The notes under the pieces were generated by a model. It did no database searches, was not told where the DNA came from, and was given only the letters and a program-made list of their open reading frames with translations. This document shows, one piece after another, positions 36,073 through 44,915 of a stretch of 64,000 bases of DNA; position 1 is the first letter of the stretch, and every line of letters starts with the position of its first letter. Source of the DNA: Roseomonas haemaphysalidis (GTDB lineage: Bacteria > Pseudomonadota > Alphaproteobacteria > Acetobacterales > Acetobacteraceae); the NCBI RefSeq assembly GCF_017355405.1, contig NZ_CP061177.1, positions 1,533,001-1,597,000 on the forward strand, given 5' to 3'. Position numbers and translations under genes: made by a program.

Positions 36073-36101
36073 ATTTTGCATGAGGTGTGATTTGTTTACA
36101 A
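36073..36101 (-). promoter_or_regulatory. Candidate sigma-70 promoter of the outer-membrane protein gene
   Basis: On the minus strand TTGTAA (36096-36101), a 17-base spacer and CAAAAT (36073-36078) lie in one of the few AT-rich patches of the window, 59 bases before the start codon. Each box matches 4 of 6 consensus positions. Confidence 0.45.
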
Positions 36102-36138
36102 CTCAACCGCACGGTCCTGCATCCCGGGCTAGGACGGC

Positions 36139-37035
36139 GTGACCACGCCACTGCCCCTGTTGCGGGCCGACCCGCTGCCGCCCGGCGTGGTGCAAGAGGT
36201 CGGCCTGCCCGGCGGCCCGCGGATTCGCCGCCTGCGCTGCGGCAATGCGGGCGCCTTCACCTTTCTTGGCACCAACAGCTACCTGCTGGGGCAGGGCGAG
36301 GTGGCGCTGGTGGACCCGGGCCCGGACGATGCCGCGCATCTGGCGGCGCTGCAGGCCGCCACGGCGGGCGAGCGCATCACCCGCATCCTGGTCACCCACA
36401 CCCACCGCGACCACACCGGCGGCGTCCCTGCCGCGGTGGCGGCCACCGGCGCGGAGAGCTGGGGCTTCGGCCCGCACCTGACGCCGCCGGCCGAGGGTGG
36501 CGAGGGCGCGGACCATGCCTTTTGCCCGGACCATCGCCTGGCGGACGGCGAGGCGCTGCAGGGCGAGGGGTGGCAGCTGCGCGCGCTGCACACCCCCGGG
36601 CACTGCGCCAACCACCTGTGCTTCGCGCTGGAGGAAGCGGGCATCCTGCTGTCCGGCGACCATGCGATGAGCTGCTCCACCAGCGTGGTGATGCCGCCCG
36701 ATGGCGACATGGCGGCCTACATGGCGGCGCTGGCCCGCGTCGCGGCCCGGCCCTGGCACCTGCTGCTGCCCGGCCATGGCGCGCCGCTGCCGGACCCGGG
36801 CGCCTTGCTGCGGGGCCTGTTGGCGCATCGCCACGAGCGCGAGGCGTTGGTGCTGAGGGCGCTGCGCGCGCATGGCCCGGCCACCGCCGAGGCGCTGGTG
36901 CCGGCGGTCTACGGCACGCTGGACCCGAAGCTGCGCCGCGCCGCCGGGCAAAGCCTGCTGGCCCACCTCCTGAAGCTGGCCGCCGAAGGGCATGCCATGC
37001 CGGCGGCGGCCGGCGGCTGGCAGGCCGCCGGCTGA
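36139..37035 (+). CDS. MBL-fold metallo-hydrolase, LACTB2-like
   Basis: A 298-residue soluble hydrolase starting at GTG. The beta-lactamase-fold metal motif THTHRDHTGG lies near residue 88, the third His in LHTPGHCANHL near 155, and LLSGDHAM near 172. A C-terminal winged-helix-like region follows, as in LACTB2-type proteins. These are metal-dependent hydrolases or ribonucleases; the substrate is unknown. It is divergent from the outer-membrane protein gene and 106 bases before apaG. Confidence 0.88.
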   Translation: MTTPLPLLRADPLPPGVVQEVGLPGGPRIRRLRCGNAGAFTFLGTNSYLLGQGEVALVDPGPDDAAHLAALQAATAGERITRILVTHTHRDHTGGVPAAVAATGAESWGFGPHLTPPAEGGEGADHAFCPDHRLADGEALQGEGWQLRALHTPGHCANHLCFALEEAGILLSGDHAMSCSTSVVMPPDGDMAAYMAALARVAARPWHLLLPGHGAPLPDPGALLRGLLAHRHEREALVLRALRAHGPATAEALVPAVYGTLDPKLRRAAGQSLLAHLLKLAAEGHAMPAAAGGWQAAG

Positions 37036-37141
37036 GCCCGCAGCCCTCTCATGCCGCGGCGGGGCTGGATCGGCGGCCCGGCCGCGTCTATCGGTGCACC
37101 CCCGCCGCGGCCCCCGCGCGGGCCGGAGGAGGCGCCCGACC

Positions 37142-37552
37142 ATGACCGAACCGCCGCTGTTCACCGCCGTCACCCGGGGCGTGCGCGTTTCGGTGCGGGC
37201 CTTTTTCCTGGAAGACCAGTCGAAGCCCGGGGAAGGGCATTTCGTCTGGGCTTACCGCGTCACCATCGCCAACGAGGGCGGCGCCACGGTGCAGCTGCTG
37301 AAGCGCACCTGGCAGATCACCGACGGCCTGGGCCGCAGCCAGCAGGTGCACGGGCCGGGCGTGGTGGGCGAGCAGCCGGTGCTGGAGCCGGGCGAAAGCT
37401 TCGAATACACCTCCGGCACGCCGCTCTCGACCCCGTCGGGCTTCATGCGCGGCGCCTACCACATGGTGGAAACCGGCAGCGGCGAGCCGTTCGACGTGGC
37501 GATCCCCGCCTTCAGCCTGGACAGCCCGCACCAGGGCGGCGCTGTGCACTGA
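37142..37552 (+). CDS. apaG: ApaG protein
   Basis: A 136-residue protein of the ApaG/DUF525 beta-sandwich family. The patterns VSVRAFFLEDQSKPGEGHFVWAY-like start, NEGGATVQLLKRTWQITDG near residue 42 and FEYTSGTPLSTPSGFMRGAY near 84 are diagnostic. ApaG is linked to metal and phosphate-nucleotide metabolism, but its biochemical role is not settled. The ATG at 37142 gives the family length. It precedes folE by 57 bases and may be co-transcribed. Confidence 0.95.
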   Translation: MTEPPLFTAVTRGVRVSVRAFFLEDQSKPGEGHFVWAYRVTIANEGGATVQLLKRTWQITDGLGRSQQVHGPGVVGEQPVLEPGESFEYTSGTPLSTPSGFMRGAYHMVETGSGEPFDVAIPAFSLDSPHQGGAVH

Positions 37553-37609
37553 CCGCTTGCTTCGGTGCCCCGATCGCCCATCTGCCATGCTCGCTCTGAA
37601 AGACCGGCC

Positions 37610-38245
37610 GTGAACATCCTGACCCCGCCCCCCGCCGCCACGGACGACCGCCCCGCCCGCCCCACGCGTGAGGAGGCCGAGGCCGCGGTCCGCACCCTGC
37701 TGCGCTGGGCCGGCGACGACCCGGCCCGCGAAGGGCTGGTCGACACCCCCGCCCGCGTGGTCCGTTCCTACGACGAGTTCTTCGCGGGCTATGCCGAGGA
37801 CCCGGTGGAGATGCTCGCCCGCTCCTTCGAGGAAACCGACGGCTACGACGAGATGGTGGTGCTGCGCGACATCCGCCTGGAAAGCCATTGCGAACACCAC
37901 ATGGTGCCCATCATCGGCCGCGCGCACATCGCCTACCTGCCGGAAGGCCGGGTGGTCGGCATCTCCAAGCTGGCGCGGGTGCTGGAGATCTACAGCAAGC
38001 GCCTGCAGATCCAGGAGAAGCTGACCGCGCAGGTGGCCAACACCATCCAGGACGTCCTGAAGCCCAAGGGCGTGGCGGTGATGATCGAGGCCTCGCACCA
38101 ATGCATGACCACGCGCGGCGTGCACAAGGCGGGGGTGGCCATGGTGACCAGCCGGATGCTGGGGGCCTTCCGCGACAACCCGTCCACGCGGCGGGAATTC
38201 CTGGCCATCGTCGGGGCACCGCGGGCAGGCGGCCTGGAAGGCTAG
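37610..38245 (+). CDS. folE: GTP cyclohydrolase I
   Basis: A 211-residue cytoplasmic enzyme. It has zinc-ligand and active-site segments [19 protein letters not shown] (Cys and His near residue 98-101), [20 protein letters not shown] and [14 protein letters not shown] near 162. It converts GTP to dihydroneopterin triphosphate, the entry to folate and pterin synthesis. I chose GTG 37610; a GTG at 37565 would add 15 residues and cannot be excluded, since neither has a strong ribosome site. It converges on the RidA gene. Confidence 0.96.
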   Translation: MNILTPPPAATDDRPARPTREEAEAAVRTLLRWAGDDPAREGLVDTPARVVRSYDEFFAGYAEDPVEMLARSFEETDGYDEMVVLRDIRLESHCEHHMVPIIGRAHIAYLPEGRVVGISKLARVLEIYSKRLQIQEKLTAQVANTIQDVLKPKGVAVMIEASHQCMTTRGVHKAGVAMVTSRMLGAFRDNPSTRREFLAIVGAPRAGGLEG

Positions 38246-38261
38246 GACCGCCCGGCGGCGG

Positions 38262-38651
38262 TCAGTCCACCGCCTCGGCCTCCACCTCCACCAGAAAGCG
38301 CGCATCGGCCAGCCCCGCGACCACCATCAGCGTGCTGGTCGGCGCGTGGTCGCCGAAGAAGTCGTTGCGCGCGGCGCGCCAGTCGGCCAGCAGGGCGCGG
38401 TCGGTCAACAGCACCAGCACGCGCACCACCTGGCCCGGTGCCATGCCATGCGCGGCCAGCACCTGGCCAAGATTGGCCAGGGCCTGGCGGATCTGCGCCG
38501 GCCCCCCCTCGGCCACGCCGCCATCCGCCGCCACGCCGATCTGGCCCGACACCAGCAGCCGCCGCCCGGCGCCCTCCACCAGGGCCGCCTGCGAATAAAA
38601 GCCGGCGGGCGCCGGCACCCCGGCCGGGTTGGAAAAGCGCACCCGGCTCAC
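38262..38651 (-). CDS. RidA/YjgF-family protein
   Basis: A 129-residue protein. Family features include LLVSGQIGVAADG near residue 35, QIRQALANLGQVLAAHGM near 55 and a C-terminal ARFLVEVEAEAV. RidA proteins hydrolyse reactive enamine/imine intermediates released by pyridoxal-phosphate enzymes. The conserved active-site Arg typical of true RidA (near residue 105 in the E. coli protein, within a P-x-R-s motif) is not seen: the corresponding stretch reads LADARFLVEV, so activity or subgroup may differ. It overlaps the stop of the upstream lipoprotein gene by 4 bases. Confidence 0.87.
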   Translation of the reverse strand: MSRVRFSNPAGVPAPAGFYSQAALVEGAGRRLLVSGQIGVAADGGVAEGGPAQIRQALANLGQVLAAHGMAPGQVVRVLVLLTDRALLADWRAARNDFFGDHAPTSTLMVVAGLADARFLVEVEAEAVD

Positions 38652-39394
38652 GGCTGCGGCGGCAGACCGGGCGTCAGGGAGGGGGCGTAGCGGACGGGCG
38701 GTGCCAGCCCGGGCGTGCCGCCGGCCGGGGCCACGGTCGTGGCCGGCGGCACGACCGGCGCGGTGCCGCCGAGGCTTTCCTGCTGGATCGGCGCGGCGCT
38801 CGGCACCACGCCGGGGTCGCCGGTCATCAGCCAGTCGCGCAGGCTGCGGCGGATCTGGAACTCGAACTCGACGTTCAGGTCCTCCATTGCCTGGCGGACG
38901 ATCTGGTCGGCGTTGCGGGCCTGGCTCGCCGGGCCCTCGACCACCATGGTGGCGCTGCGGCGCACCTCAGCCTCGGTGAAGCCGACGCGGCGGCCGTCCG
39001 GGCCCAGGATCTCCACCCGCACATGGATCACCACGTTGAGCTGTTCGCTGGCCTGGGTGAACAGCCCGCCGCCGCTGGCGCCCCCGCGGATCAGCGTGGC
39101 CGTGTCGACGATGAAGCGCGCCCGGCCGGCGGTGCCGACCGGCACCAGCCGCTCCCGCCCCATCTGCTCGGCCAGCGCCAGCGGCGACAGCGGCGCCGGC
39201 GGGTCGATGCGATAGGCGGGGCCTTGAATGGAGGGCACGACCTCGATGTCCAGCACGTTGAGCCGCAGCGGCGTCAGAAAGCCGTAGGACGGCGGCGTGG
39301 TGTTCATCCGGGGCGGCGCGTCGCCGCTGGCGCAGGCGGCCGCCAGCAGCGGCAAAGCCAGTGCCACCCGCCGGCGCGTGATCGTCGGCATCAT
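38648..39394 (-). CDS. Probable lipoprotein of unknown function
   Basis: A 248-residue protein. After a basic start (MMPTITRRR) comes a hydrophobic stretch and a lipobox LAAAC with Cys near residue 21, so it is probably lipid-anchored. The middle has YRIDPPAPLSPLALAEQMGR and a helical RNADQIVRQAMEDLNVEFEFQI near 160; the C-terminal 60 residues are Pro- and Gly-rich. I do not recognise a family. The ATG at 39394 is preceded by GGGGGAG at good spacing. It lies between hslO (21 bases upstream) and a RidA gene (overlapping), so the three may be one operon. Confidence 0.75.
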   Translation of the reverse strand: MMPTITRRRVALALPLLAAACASGDAPPRMNTTPPSYGFLTPLRLNVLDIEVVPSIQGPAYRIDPPAPLSPLALAEQMGRERLVPVGTAGRARFIVDTATLIRGGASGGGLFTQASEQLNVVIHVRVEILGPDGRRVGFTEAEVRRSATMVVEGPASQARNADQIVRQAMEDLNVEFEFQIRRSLRDWLMTGDPGVVPSAAPIQQESLGGTAPVVPPATTVAPAGGTPGLAPPVRYAPSLTPGLPPQP

Positions 39395-39415
39395 TCGTGC
39401 TCTCCCCCAAATCAT

Positions 39416-40375
39416 TTATGCGCTTGGCGCGCCGCGCACCTCGTCCCGCGCGAAGCGGAAGGTGGTGTTGCAGAACTCGCAGGTCATGGAGATTTCGCCC
39501 GATTGCGTCATCTCGTCCAGATCCGCGTCGCCGAAGCCCTGCAACACGCCGGACAGCTTGGCGCGCGAGCAGCGGCAGCCATAGGCCAGCGGCCGCGGCG
39601 GGTCGACCACCAGCCCTTCGGCATGGAACAGCCGGTGCAGCAGCTGCGGCGCGCTCAGCGCGTCGTCCAGCATCTCGCTGTCCTTGACCGTGGCGGCGAG
39701 CGCCAGGGCGGTGTCCCAGGCATCGTCGTGCTCGGCGCTGCTGGTCACGGCGTCGATGCCGCCCTCGGCCGCGACCCGCTCCAGGATCAGCGCGGTGGCG
39801 CGCCAGCCCTGCGGCGTTTGCCCGGCGGCCAGCCACACGCGGCTCGCCAGCTGCTCGGAGGTGGCGAAGTAGTGCTGCGTCATGTCCGCCAGCGTTTCGC
39901 CCTCGATCGAGACGATGCCCTGGTAGCGCTCCATGTCCGGCCCCTGGTCCACCGTGAAGGCCAGGTAGCCGCTGCCCAGCAGCGCGCCGGCCTCGGCGTC
40001 CGCGCCGTTCAACAGCGCCAACCGGTCCGGCTCGGCCCGCGCATAGCCGCGCAGCGTGCCGGCGTCGGTGCAATCGGCCAGCAGCATGGGCACGGCGCCG
40101 TCGCCCTTGGCCTGCAGGCTGAAGGACCCCTGGAACTTCAATGCCGTCGCGAGGCCCGCGGTCAATGCCAGCGCCTGGCCGGTCAGCTTGCGCACCACGT
40201 CCGGGTTGTCGTGGCGCGACAGCAGCGCCTCCGCCAGCGGGCCGAGCTTCACCAGCCGCCCGCGCACCGGCTTGTCGCGCAGGTGAAAGGGCTGGATGCC
40301 GTCGGCCACGGCCAAGCTGGGCACCGGCGGGCGGTCGTCGTCATGGGGGGCGTAGGGCAGGGTCGGATCGGTCAC
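39416..40375 (-). CDS. hslO: Redox-regulated chaperone Hsp33
   Basis: A 319-residue cytoplasmic chaperone. The N-terminal domain has FHLRDKPVRGRLVKLGPL near residue 20 and QAKGDGAVPMLLADCTDAG near 78. The C-terminal zinc centre is visible as CRC (GCRCSRAKL near 262) and CEFC near 295, the four Cys that release zinc and form disulfides on oxidation. Hsp33 holds unfolding proteins during oxidative stress. The start is GTG 40375, where the family-conserved part begins; the open frame continues upstream without conservation. Confidence 0.95.
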   Translation of the reverse strand: MTDPTLPYAPHDDDRPPVPSLAVADGIQPFHLRDKPVRGRLVKLGPLAEALLSRHDNPDVVRKLTGQALALTAGLATALKFQGSFSLQAKGDGAVPMLLADCTDAGTLRGYARAEPDRLALLNGADAEAGALLGSGYLAFTVDQGPDMERYQGIVSIEGETLADMTQHYFATSEQLASRVWLAAGQTPQGWRATALILERVAAEGGIDAVTSSAEHDDAWDTALALAATVKDSEMLDDALSAPQLLHRLFHAEGLVVDPPRPLAYGCRCSRAKLSGVLQGFGDADLDEMTQSGEISMTCEFCNTTFRFARDEVRGAPSA

Positions 40376-40607
40376 GCGGCAAGCCTTGCACGAAATGCCC
40401 TGCGCGGAAACGCGTGGCGCCGCCGGGGAAGGCGGCTGCGAGGCGCGACAGGGGGTGGGGAAGCGCGGGATGGCCGCGCGGGTCGAAGCCCTAGATAGGG
40501 CGGGGATGGCCCAGTTGCGAGGCGGGGAAGCGGCAGGTCGGGGGGAAAGAGGCCGCGATCCGCACAGCAAGCGAAGTGGCCGAACGGCAGGATCGAAAAC
40601 AAGTCAT

Positions 40608-40633
40608 AAAAAAGAAGGCGTTCCGGGAATGCC
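40608..40633 (-). terminator. Rho-independent terminator of ubiM
   Basis: On the minus strand an 8-bp stem with one mismatch (40617-40633) is followed by TTCTTTTTT, about 15 bases after the ubiM stop. The rest of the 272-base gap to hslO (40376-40607) shows no gene; it should hold the hslO promoter. Confidence 0.75.
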
Positions 40634-40647
40634 TCCCCTGAGCTTGC

Positions 40648-41820
40648 TCACCGCCCCGGCTGCTCCATCAGATGCGACACGATCGCCCCGCGCACCGGCT
40701 TCAGCCGGTTGCCCAGGCGCAGCGCCACGTCGCGCAGCAGCCGTGCCGCCGGGCGGTCGCTGGAATACAGCGCGGCGGTGGCGTTGGTGGCCAGGTACAG
40801 GGCGCGGGTGTTGGTGCGGTGCTCGGCCTCATAGCCGCGCAGCACGGGACCGGACGCGAAGTCGCGCCCCTGCGCCACGGCGGCGCGGATGCGGCCGGCC
40901 AGGATGTCCTGGCCATGCAGCCCGAAGTTGAAGCCATGCGCGGTGACGGGGTGCATGCCCACAGCGGCATCGCCCAGCAACGCCAGCCGCTGGCCGGCGA
41001 AGCGCTTGGCGTAGGTGGCGACCAGCGGATAGGTGTGGCGCCCGCCGGCGAGCTGCATGGGGCCGAGGCGGGACTGGTAGCGGCGCGTCACCTCGGCACC
41101 GAACTCGCGCCCGTCCATCGCCTTCATGCGCGCGATCTCGGCGGGCGGCAGGGAGATCACCACGGAAGACATCTCGCCATTCAGCGGCAGCATGGCGATG
41201 GTCTGGCCGTAGTCGAACCATTCCGTGGCCACGTGGCGGTGCGGGCGGGTGTGCTGCATGCGCGCCACCAGCATGTGCTTGCCGAAGTCGACGCGCTCGG
41301 CCTCGATGCCCGCCAAGCCGCGGAAGGTGGAATAGCGGCTGTCCACCCCGACCGCGAGGCCGGCCCGCAGCACGGTGCCGTCGTCCAGCACCAGCTCGGT
41401 GCCCTCGGCATCGCACCGCAACGCGGTGACGCGGCGGCCGGTGAGCAGGGTGGTGCCTTCCGGCAGGGACTGGAACAGGGCACGGCGGATCACATGGTTG
41501 GGCACCAGCTTGCCCAGTTCCTCCGCATCGCGGCCGCTGGTGTCGAAGCGCAGCGCGTAGGGGGAGCCGCCGTTCAGCACTTCCGCCTGCCGCAGGGGGG
41601 AGGGGATGCCCTCGGGAATGCGGTCCCAGGCGCCCAGGCGGCGCAGGATCTCCTGCGAACGGTGGGTGAGGGCGATCTCGCGCCCGTCCACCGCCGGCTC
41701 GGCCAGCGCGGCTTCCGGCTGCGGCTCGACGATCGCGACGGACAGGCCGGTGCCGCGCAGCCCGCAGGCGAAGGCGAGCCCCACCGGGCCACCGCCCACC
41801 ACCACCATATCGAACTGCAT
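40648..41820 (-). CDS. ubiM: Ubiquinone-biosynthesis FAD hydroxylase, UbiM type
   Basis: A 390-residue flavoprotein monooxygenase. The FAD dinucleotide motif FDMVVVGGGPVGLAFACGLR is at the N terminus, and the second FAD motif LALLGDAAVGMHPVTAHGFN near residue 285. The combination DGREIALTHRSQEIL, EWFDYGQTIAMLPLNG and RHTYPLVATYAKRF resembles UbiM, a single hydroxylase with broad regioselectivity found in some proteobacteria, rather than UbiH, UbiI or UbiF. It adds oxygen to the ubiquinone ring precursor at the membrane. ATG 41820 begins directly at the conserved sequence. The UbiM subtype is by memory of the family pattern. Confidence 0.85.
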   Translation of the reverse strand: MQFDMVVVGGGPVGLAFACGLRGTGLSVAIVEPQPEAALAEPAVDGREIALTHRSQEILRRLGAWDRIPEGIPSPLRQAEVLNGGSPYALRFDTSGRDAEELGKLVPNHVIRRALFQSLPEGTTLLTGRRVTALRCDAEGTELVLDDGTVLRAGLAVGVDSRYSTFRGLAGIEAERVDFGKHMLVARMQHTRPHRHVATEWFDYGQTIAMLPLNGEMSSVVISLPPAEIARMKAMDGREFGAEVTRRYQSRLGPMQLAGGRHTYPLVATYAKRFAGQRLALLGDAAVGMHPVTAHGFNFGLHGQDILAGRIRAAVAQGRDFASGPVLRGYEAEHRTNTRALYLATNATAALYSSDRPAARLLRDVALRLGNRLKPVRGAIVSHLMEQPGR

Positions 41821-41883
41821 GCACCGCGTCCTTATCCGCCGGACTGGCAGATAAGGTCGGTGCGGCACTCTGTCACCACCCCG

Positions 41884-42834
41884 TCAATTGGCGCCGAGCG
41901 CCCAGAGCAGCACGCCCTTCTGCGCGTGCAGGCGGTTCTCGGCCTCGTCGAAGACCACCGACTGCGGGCCGTCGATCACCTCGGCGGTGATCTCCTCGCC
42001 GCGATGCGCCGGCAGGCAGTGCATCACCACCGCGTCGGCCGCCGCGTGCTGCATCAGCGCGGCATTGACCTGATAGGGGGCCAGCATGTTGTGGCGGGCG
42101 CTGGGGCCGCCGTCCTTTTCGTCCGACATGCTGACCCAGGTGTCGGTCACCACGCAGCGGGCGCCGCGCACGGCGGCCACCGGGTCGGTGGTCAGCTCGA
42201 TGGTCGCGCCCTCGCGCCGCGCCCAGTCCACCAGCTGCGCCGGCGGCGCCAGCTCGGGTGGGGTGGCGAGGCGCAGGGTGAATCCGAAGCGCGCGGCGGC
42301 CTGGATGAAGGAGCGCGCGACGTTGTTGCCGTCGCCCAGCCAGGCCACCGTCTGGCCGGCAATGGGACCGCGATGCTCCTCGAAGGTGAGGATGTCGGCC
42401 ATCAACTGGCAGGGGTGGGACACGTCGGTCAGGCCGTTGATTACCGGCACGGTGGCGTGCTCGGCGAGTTCCCGCAGCTTGGCCACGCTGTCGGTGCGCA
42501 GCATGATGGCGTCCACGTAGCGGGACAGCACCTTGGCGGTGTCGGCCGCGCTTTCGCCGCGCCCGAGCTGCATGTCCTTGGACGACAGCACCACCGCGTG
42601 CCCGCCGAGCTGGCGGATGCCGACCTCAAAGGACACGCGGGTGCGGGTGGAAGGCTTCTCGAAGATCAGCGCCACGGTCTTGCCGGCCAGCGGCTGGGCG
42701 GTGACGCCGCCGCGCTTGGCCTCGGCCGCGAGGTCGAGCATGCGGCGCAGCTCGGGGCCCGCGAAATCGGACAGCTCCAGGAAGTGGCGGGGGGCTTTCG
42801 CCCCCCCGCCCTGCATCTTCAGCACGGCGCTCAC
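41884..42834 (-). CDS. argF: Ornithine carbamoyltransferase
   Basis: A 316-residue cytoplasmic enzyme. The carbamoyl-phosphate site [15 protein letters not shown] lies near residue 62, the [11 protein letters not shown] motif near 145, [13 protein letters not shown] near 165 and the catalytic [13 protein letters not shown] near 270. It makes citrulline from ornithine and carbamoyl phosphate for arginine synthesis. The GTG at 42834 overlaps the argD stop (GTGA); an ATG six codons later (42816) would also work. A stable hairpin lies just after that ATG. argD-argF is a common alphaproteobacterial order. Confidence 0.97.
   Translation of the reverse strand: MSAVLKMQGGGAKAPRHFLELSDFAGPELRRMLDLAAEAKRGGVTAQPLAGKTVALIFEKPSTRTRVSFEVGIRQLGGHAVVLSSKDMQLGRGESAADTAKVLSRYVDAIMLRTDSVAKLRELAEHATVPVINGLTDVSHPCQLMADILTFEEHRGPIAGQTVAWLGDGNNVARSFIQAAARFGFTLRLATPPELAPPAQLVDWARREGATIELTTDPVAAVRGARCVVTDTWVSMSDEKDGGPSARHNMLAPYQVNAALMQHAAADAVVMHCLPAHRGEEITAEVIDGPQSVVFDEAENRLHAQKGVLLWALGAN
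42786..42810 (-). promoter_or_regulatory. Stable GC hairpin at the start of argF
   Basis: On the argF mRNA a 10-bp GC stem with one bulged base and a GAAA-type loop lies about 24 bases after the GTG start and 4-6 bases after the alternative ATG (42816). It could slow initiation or couple argF translation to argD, but it may simply reflect codon choice in a GC-rich gene. Confidence 0.3.
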
Positions 42835-44036
42835 TTGGCCGGTGCCGCCGCGCGCAGCCGCTCCGCCGCCTTGGTGAAGGTGCGGTCCAGCATCTCCACC
42901 GCCGCATCGACCTCGGCGCGGCCGATGATCAGCGAGGGCGCCAGGCGCAGCACGTTCTGCCCGGCGGCGACGGTCAGCAGCCCTTCCGCCACGGCGGCGG
43001 CCTGCATCTCGCCGTTCACCACCTCCGGCGTGCATTGCAGGCCGAGCAGCAAGCCCGCCCCGCGCACGCCACTGACCACGGTGGGGTGGCGCGCCACCAG
43101 CTGGCGCAGGCCGTCCCACAGGTAGCGCGCGGTGGCATCCACCTGGTCCAGGAAGCCATCGGCCAGGATGACGTCCAGCACCGCGTTGCCGGCGGAGCAG
43201 GCCAGCGGGTTGCCGCCATAGGTGGTGCCGTGGGTGCCGGCTTTCAGGTGCTTCGCCACATGCTCCTTGGCCAGCACGGCGCCGAGCGGAAAGCCGCCGC
43301 CGATGCCCTTGGCCGCCGACATCACGTCCGGCTCGATGCCCGCCCACTGGTGCGCCCAGAGCTTGCCGGAGCGCCCCATGCCGGTCTGCACCTCGTCCAG
43401 CGCCAGCAGCAGGCCGAACTCGTCGCAGGCGGCGCGCAGCGCGCGCAGGAAGTCGAGATCCGCCGGTCGCACGCCGCCCTCGCCCTGGATGGGCTCGATC
43501 ATGATGGCGGCGGTCTGCGGCCCGATGGCGTCGCGCACCGCGTTCATGTTGCCGAAGGGCACGTGCTCGAAGCCCTGCACCGGCGGGCCGAAGCCGGCGA
43601 GGTACTTCTCGTTGCCGGTGGCCGACAGGGTGGCGAGCGTCCGGCCGTGGAAGGCGCCCTCGAAGCAGATGGCGTGGAACTTCTCCGGGTGGCCGTTCTC
43701 GGCGTGGTACTTGCGCACCGCCTTGATCATGCCCTCGTTCGCCTCGGCGCCCGAGTTGCAGAAGAACACGCTGTCCGCGAAGGAGCTGTCCACCAGCCGC
43801 TGCGCCAGGCGCTCGGCCTGCGGCACGCGGTACAGGTTGGACACGTGCATCACCTTGGCCGCCTGTTCGGCGACGGTGCGGACCAGGTGGGGATGCGCGT
43901 GGCCGATGGAGGTGGTGGCGATGCCCGACCCGAAATCCAGCATTCGTCGGCCGTCCGTCGTCCACAGCCAGGCGCCCTCGCCCCGCTCAAAGGCGAGGTC
44001 GGCACGGTTGTAGGTCGGCATCAGGGCGGGGATCAC
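42831..44036 (-). CDS. argD: Acetylornithine/succinyl-diaminopimelate aminotransferase
   Basis: A 401-residue pyridoxal-phosphate class III aminotransferase. It has [18 protein letters not shown] near residue 34, [20 protein letters not shown] near 97, [20 protein letters not shown] near 220 and the Schiff-base Lys in [18 protein letters not shown] near 249. It transfers the amino group from glutamate to N-acetylglutamate semialdehyde in arginine synthesis. Its stop overlaps the argF start. The 198-base gap upstream, shared with a divergent secreted-protein gene, should contain both promoters, although I see no strong boxes. Confidence 0.97.
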   Translation of the reverse strand: MIPALMPTYNRADLAFERGEGAWLWTTDGRRMLDFGSGIATTSIGHAHPHLVRTVAEQAAKVMHVSNLYRVPQAERLAQRLVDSSFADSVFFCNSGAEANEGMIKAVRKYHAENGHPEKFHAICFEGAFHGRTLATLSATGNEKYLAGFGPPVQGFEHVPFGNMNAVRDAIGPQTAAIMIEPIQGEGGVRPADLDFLRALRAACDEFGLLLALDEVQTGMGRSGKLWAHQWAGIEPDVMSAAKGIGGGFPLGAVLAKEHVAKHLKAGTHGTTYGGNPLACSAGNAVLDVILADGFLDQVDATARYLWDGLRQLVARHPTVVSGVRGAGLLLGLQCTPEVVNGEMQAAAVAEGLLTVAAGQNVLRLAPSLIIGRAEVDAAVEMLDRTFTKAAERLRAAAPAK

Positions 44037-44234
44037 GGTGGTGTCTCAGGCTCCGCAGTCCCGGAAAGGGCGCGGCGGGGATCGCCGGCGCAACGCTCCG
44101 CGGGATTGGCCATGCTGCCGGAAAAGCCGTGCCGCGGCAATGGCGCGCGCGGTGCGCCGGCAACCGCCACGCGGCGAGCCGCGTTGCCTTGGCACAGTCG
44201 CGGCAAGCGGCCGGCCAACCAAACGAGGACCAGC

Positions 44235-44894
44235 ATGCGCACTTCCATGATCGCCCTGGCGACCACGGCCCTGATCGGGCTGGGTGGCATCGCCCAGGCC
44301 CAGAACGCCAGCGGCACCAGCAATACCATGCCGGACACCACCGGCAGCACCAACGTGCCGTCCAACCCCAGCCCGTCCAGCCCCGCCCCGAGCAACACGC
44401 CGTCGTCCTCGTCGTCGAGCACCACGCCGGGCAGCACCGACAGCAGCAACCCGCCGGGCACCGCCGCCACCCGCGCCATTGACCGCACGCTGGGCACCAA
44501 CATCTCCGGCGCCTATCCGCAGAACGCGGACGGCACCGCCAACAACCCGCCTGGCACCGCCGCCGGCCGCGCTGCGGACCGCGCGACGCCCAACAGCCCC
44601 GACGGCACCGGCAACAACCCGCCCGGCACCGCCGCCACCCGTGCGCTGGACCGCGCCGCGGGCACCAACGCCTCGGGCGCCTATCCGCAGAACTCGGACG
44701 GCACCGCCAACAACCCGGCGGGCACGGCGGCCGGCCGCGCGGCGGACCGTGCCACCAGCGACGCGCCGGGCGGCAACACCCGCGCGCCGGACATGGCACC
44801 CTCGGCGCCCACCGGCTCGGCCATGGGCCGCGCGGCGGAAGGCCAGACCGGCACCACGACCGGCACGACCACGGGCACCACCACGCCGCGTTGA
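44235..44894 (+). CDS. Secreted low-complexity repeat protein, unknown function
   Basis: A 219-residue protein with a signal peptide (MRTSMIALATTALIGLGGIA, AQA cleavage near residue 22). Residues 24-70 are almost only Ser, Thr, Pro, Asn and Gly. From residue 72 two 56-residue tandem repeats follow, each built of NPPGTAATRAxDR, SGAYPQNxDGTANN and GTAAGRAADRAT; the Arg/Asp motif thus occurs four times. The end is Gly/Thr-rich (GTTTGTTTGTTT). There are no Cys or Trp residues. A good ribosome site (GAGGA) precedes the ATG and a strong terminator follows the stop, so it is clearly expressed as its own unit. Function is unknown; an extracellular disordered or surface protein is likely. Confidence 0.8.
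   Translation: MRTSMIALATTALIGLGGIAQAQNASGTSNTMPDTTGSTNVPSNPSPSSPAPSNTPSSSSSSTTPGSTDSSNPPGTAATRAIDRTLGTNISGAYPQNADGTANNPPGTAAGRAADRATPNSPDGTGNNPPGTAATRALDRAAGTNASGAYPQNSDGTANNPAGTAAGRAADRATSDAPGGNTRAPDMAPSAPTGSAMGRAAEGQTGTTTGTTTGTTTPR
44448..44783 (+). repeat. Two 168-bp in-frame tandem repeats in the secreted protein gene
   Basis: Copy 1 spans 44448-44615 and copy 2 begins at 44616 and fades by about 44775. The period is 56 codons. The protein copies are nearly identical over the first 45 residues, with changes such as Ile/Leu and Thr-Leu/Ala-Ala, while codon use differs slightly, so the duplication is not brand new. Confidence 0.85.
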
Positions 44895-44915
44895 ACGAGC
44901 CACGGCGGAATGCCG

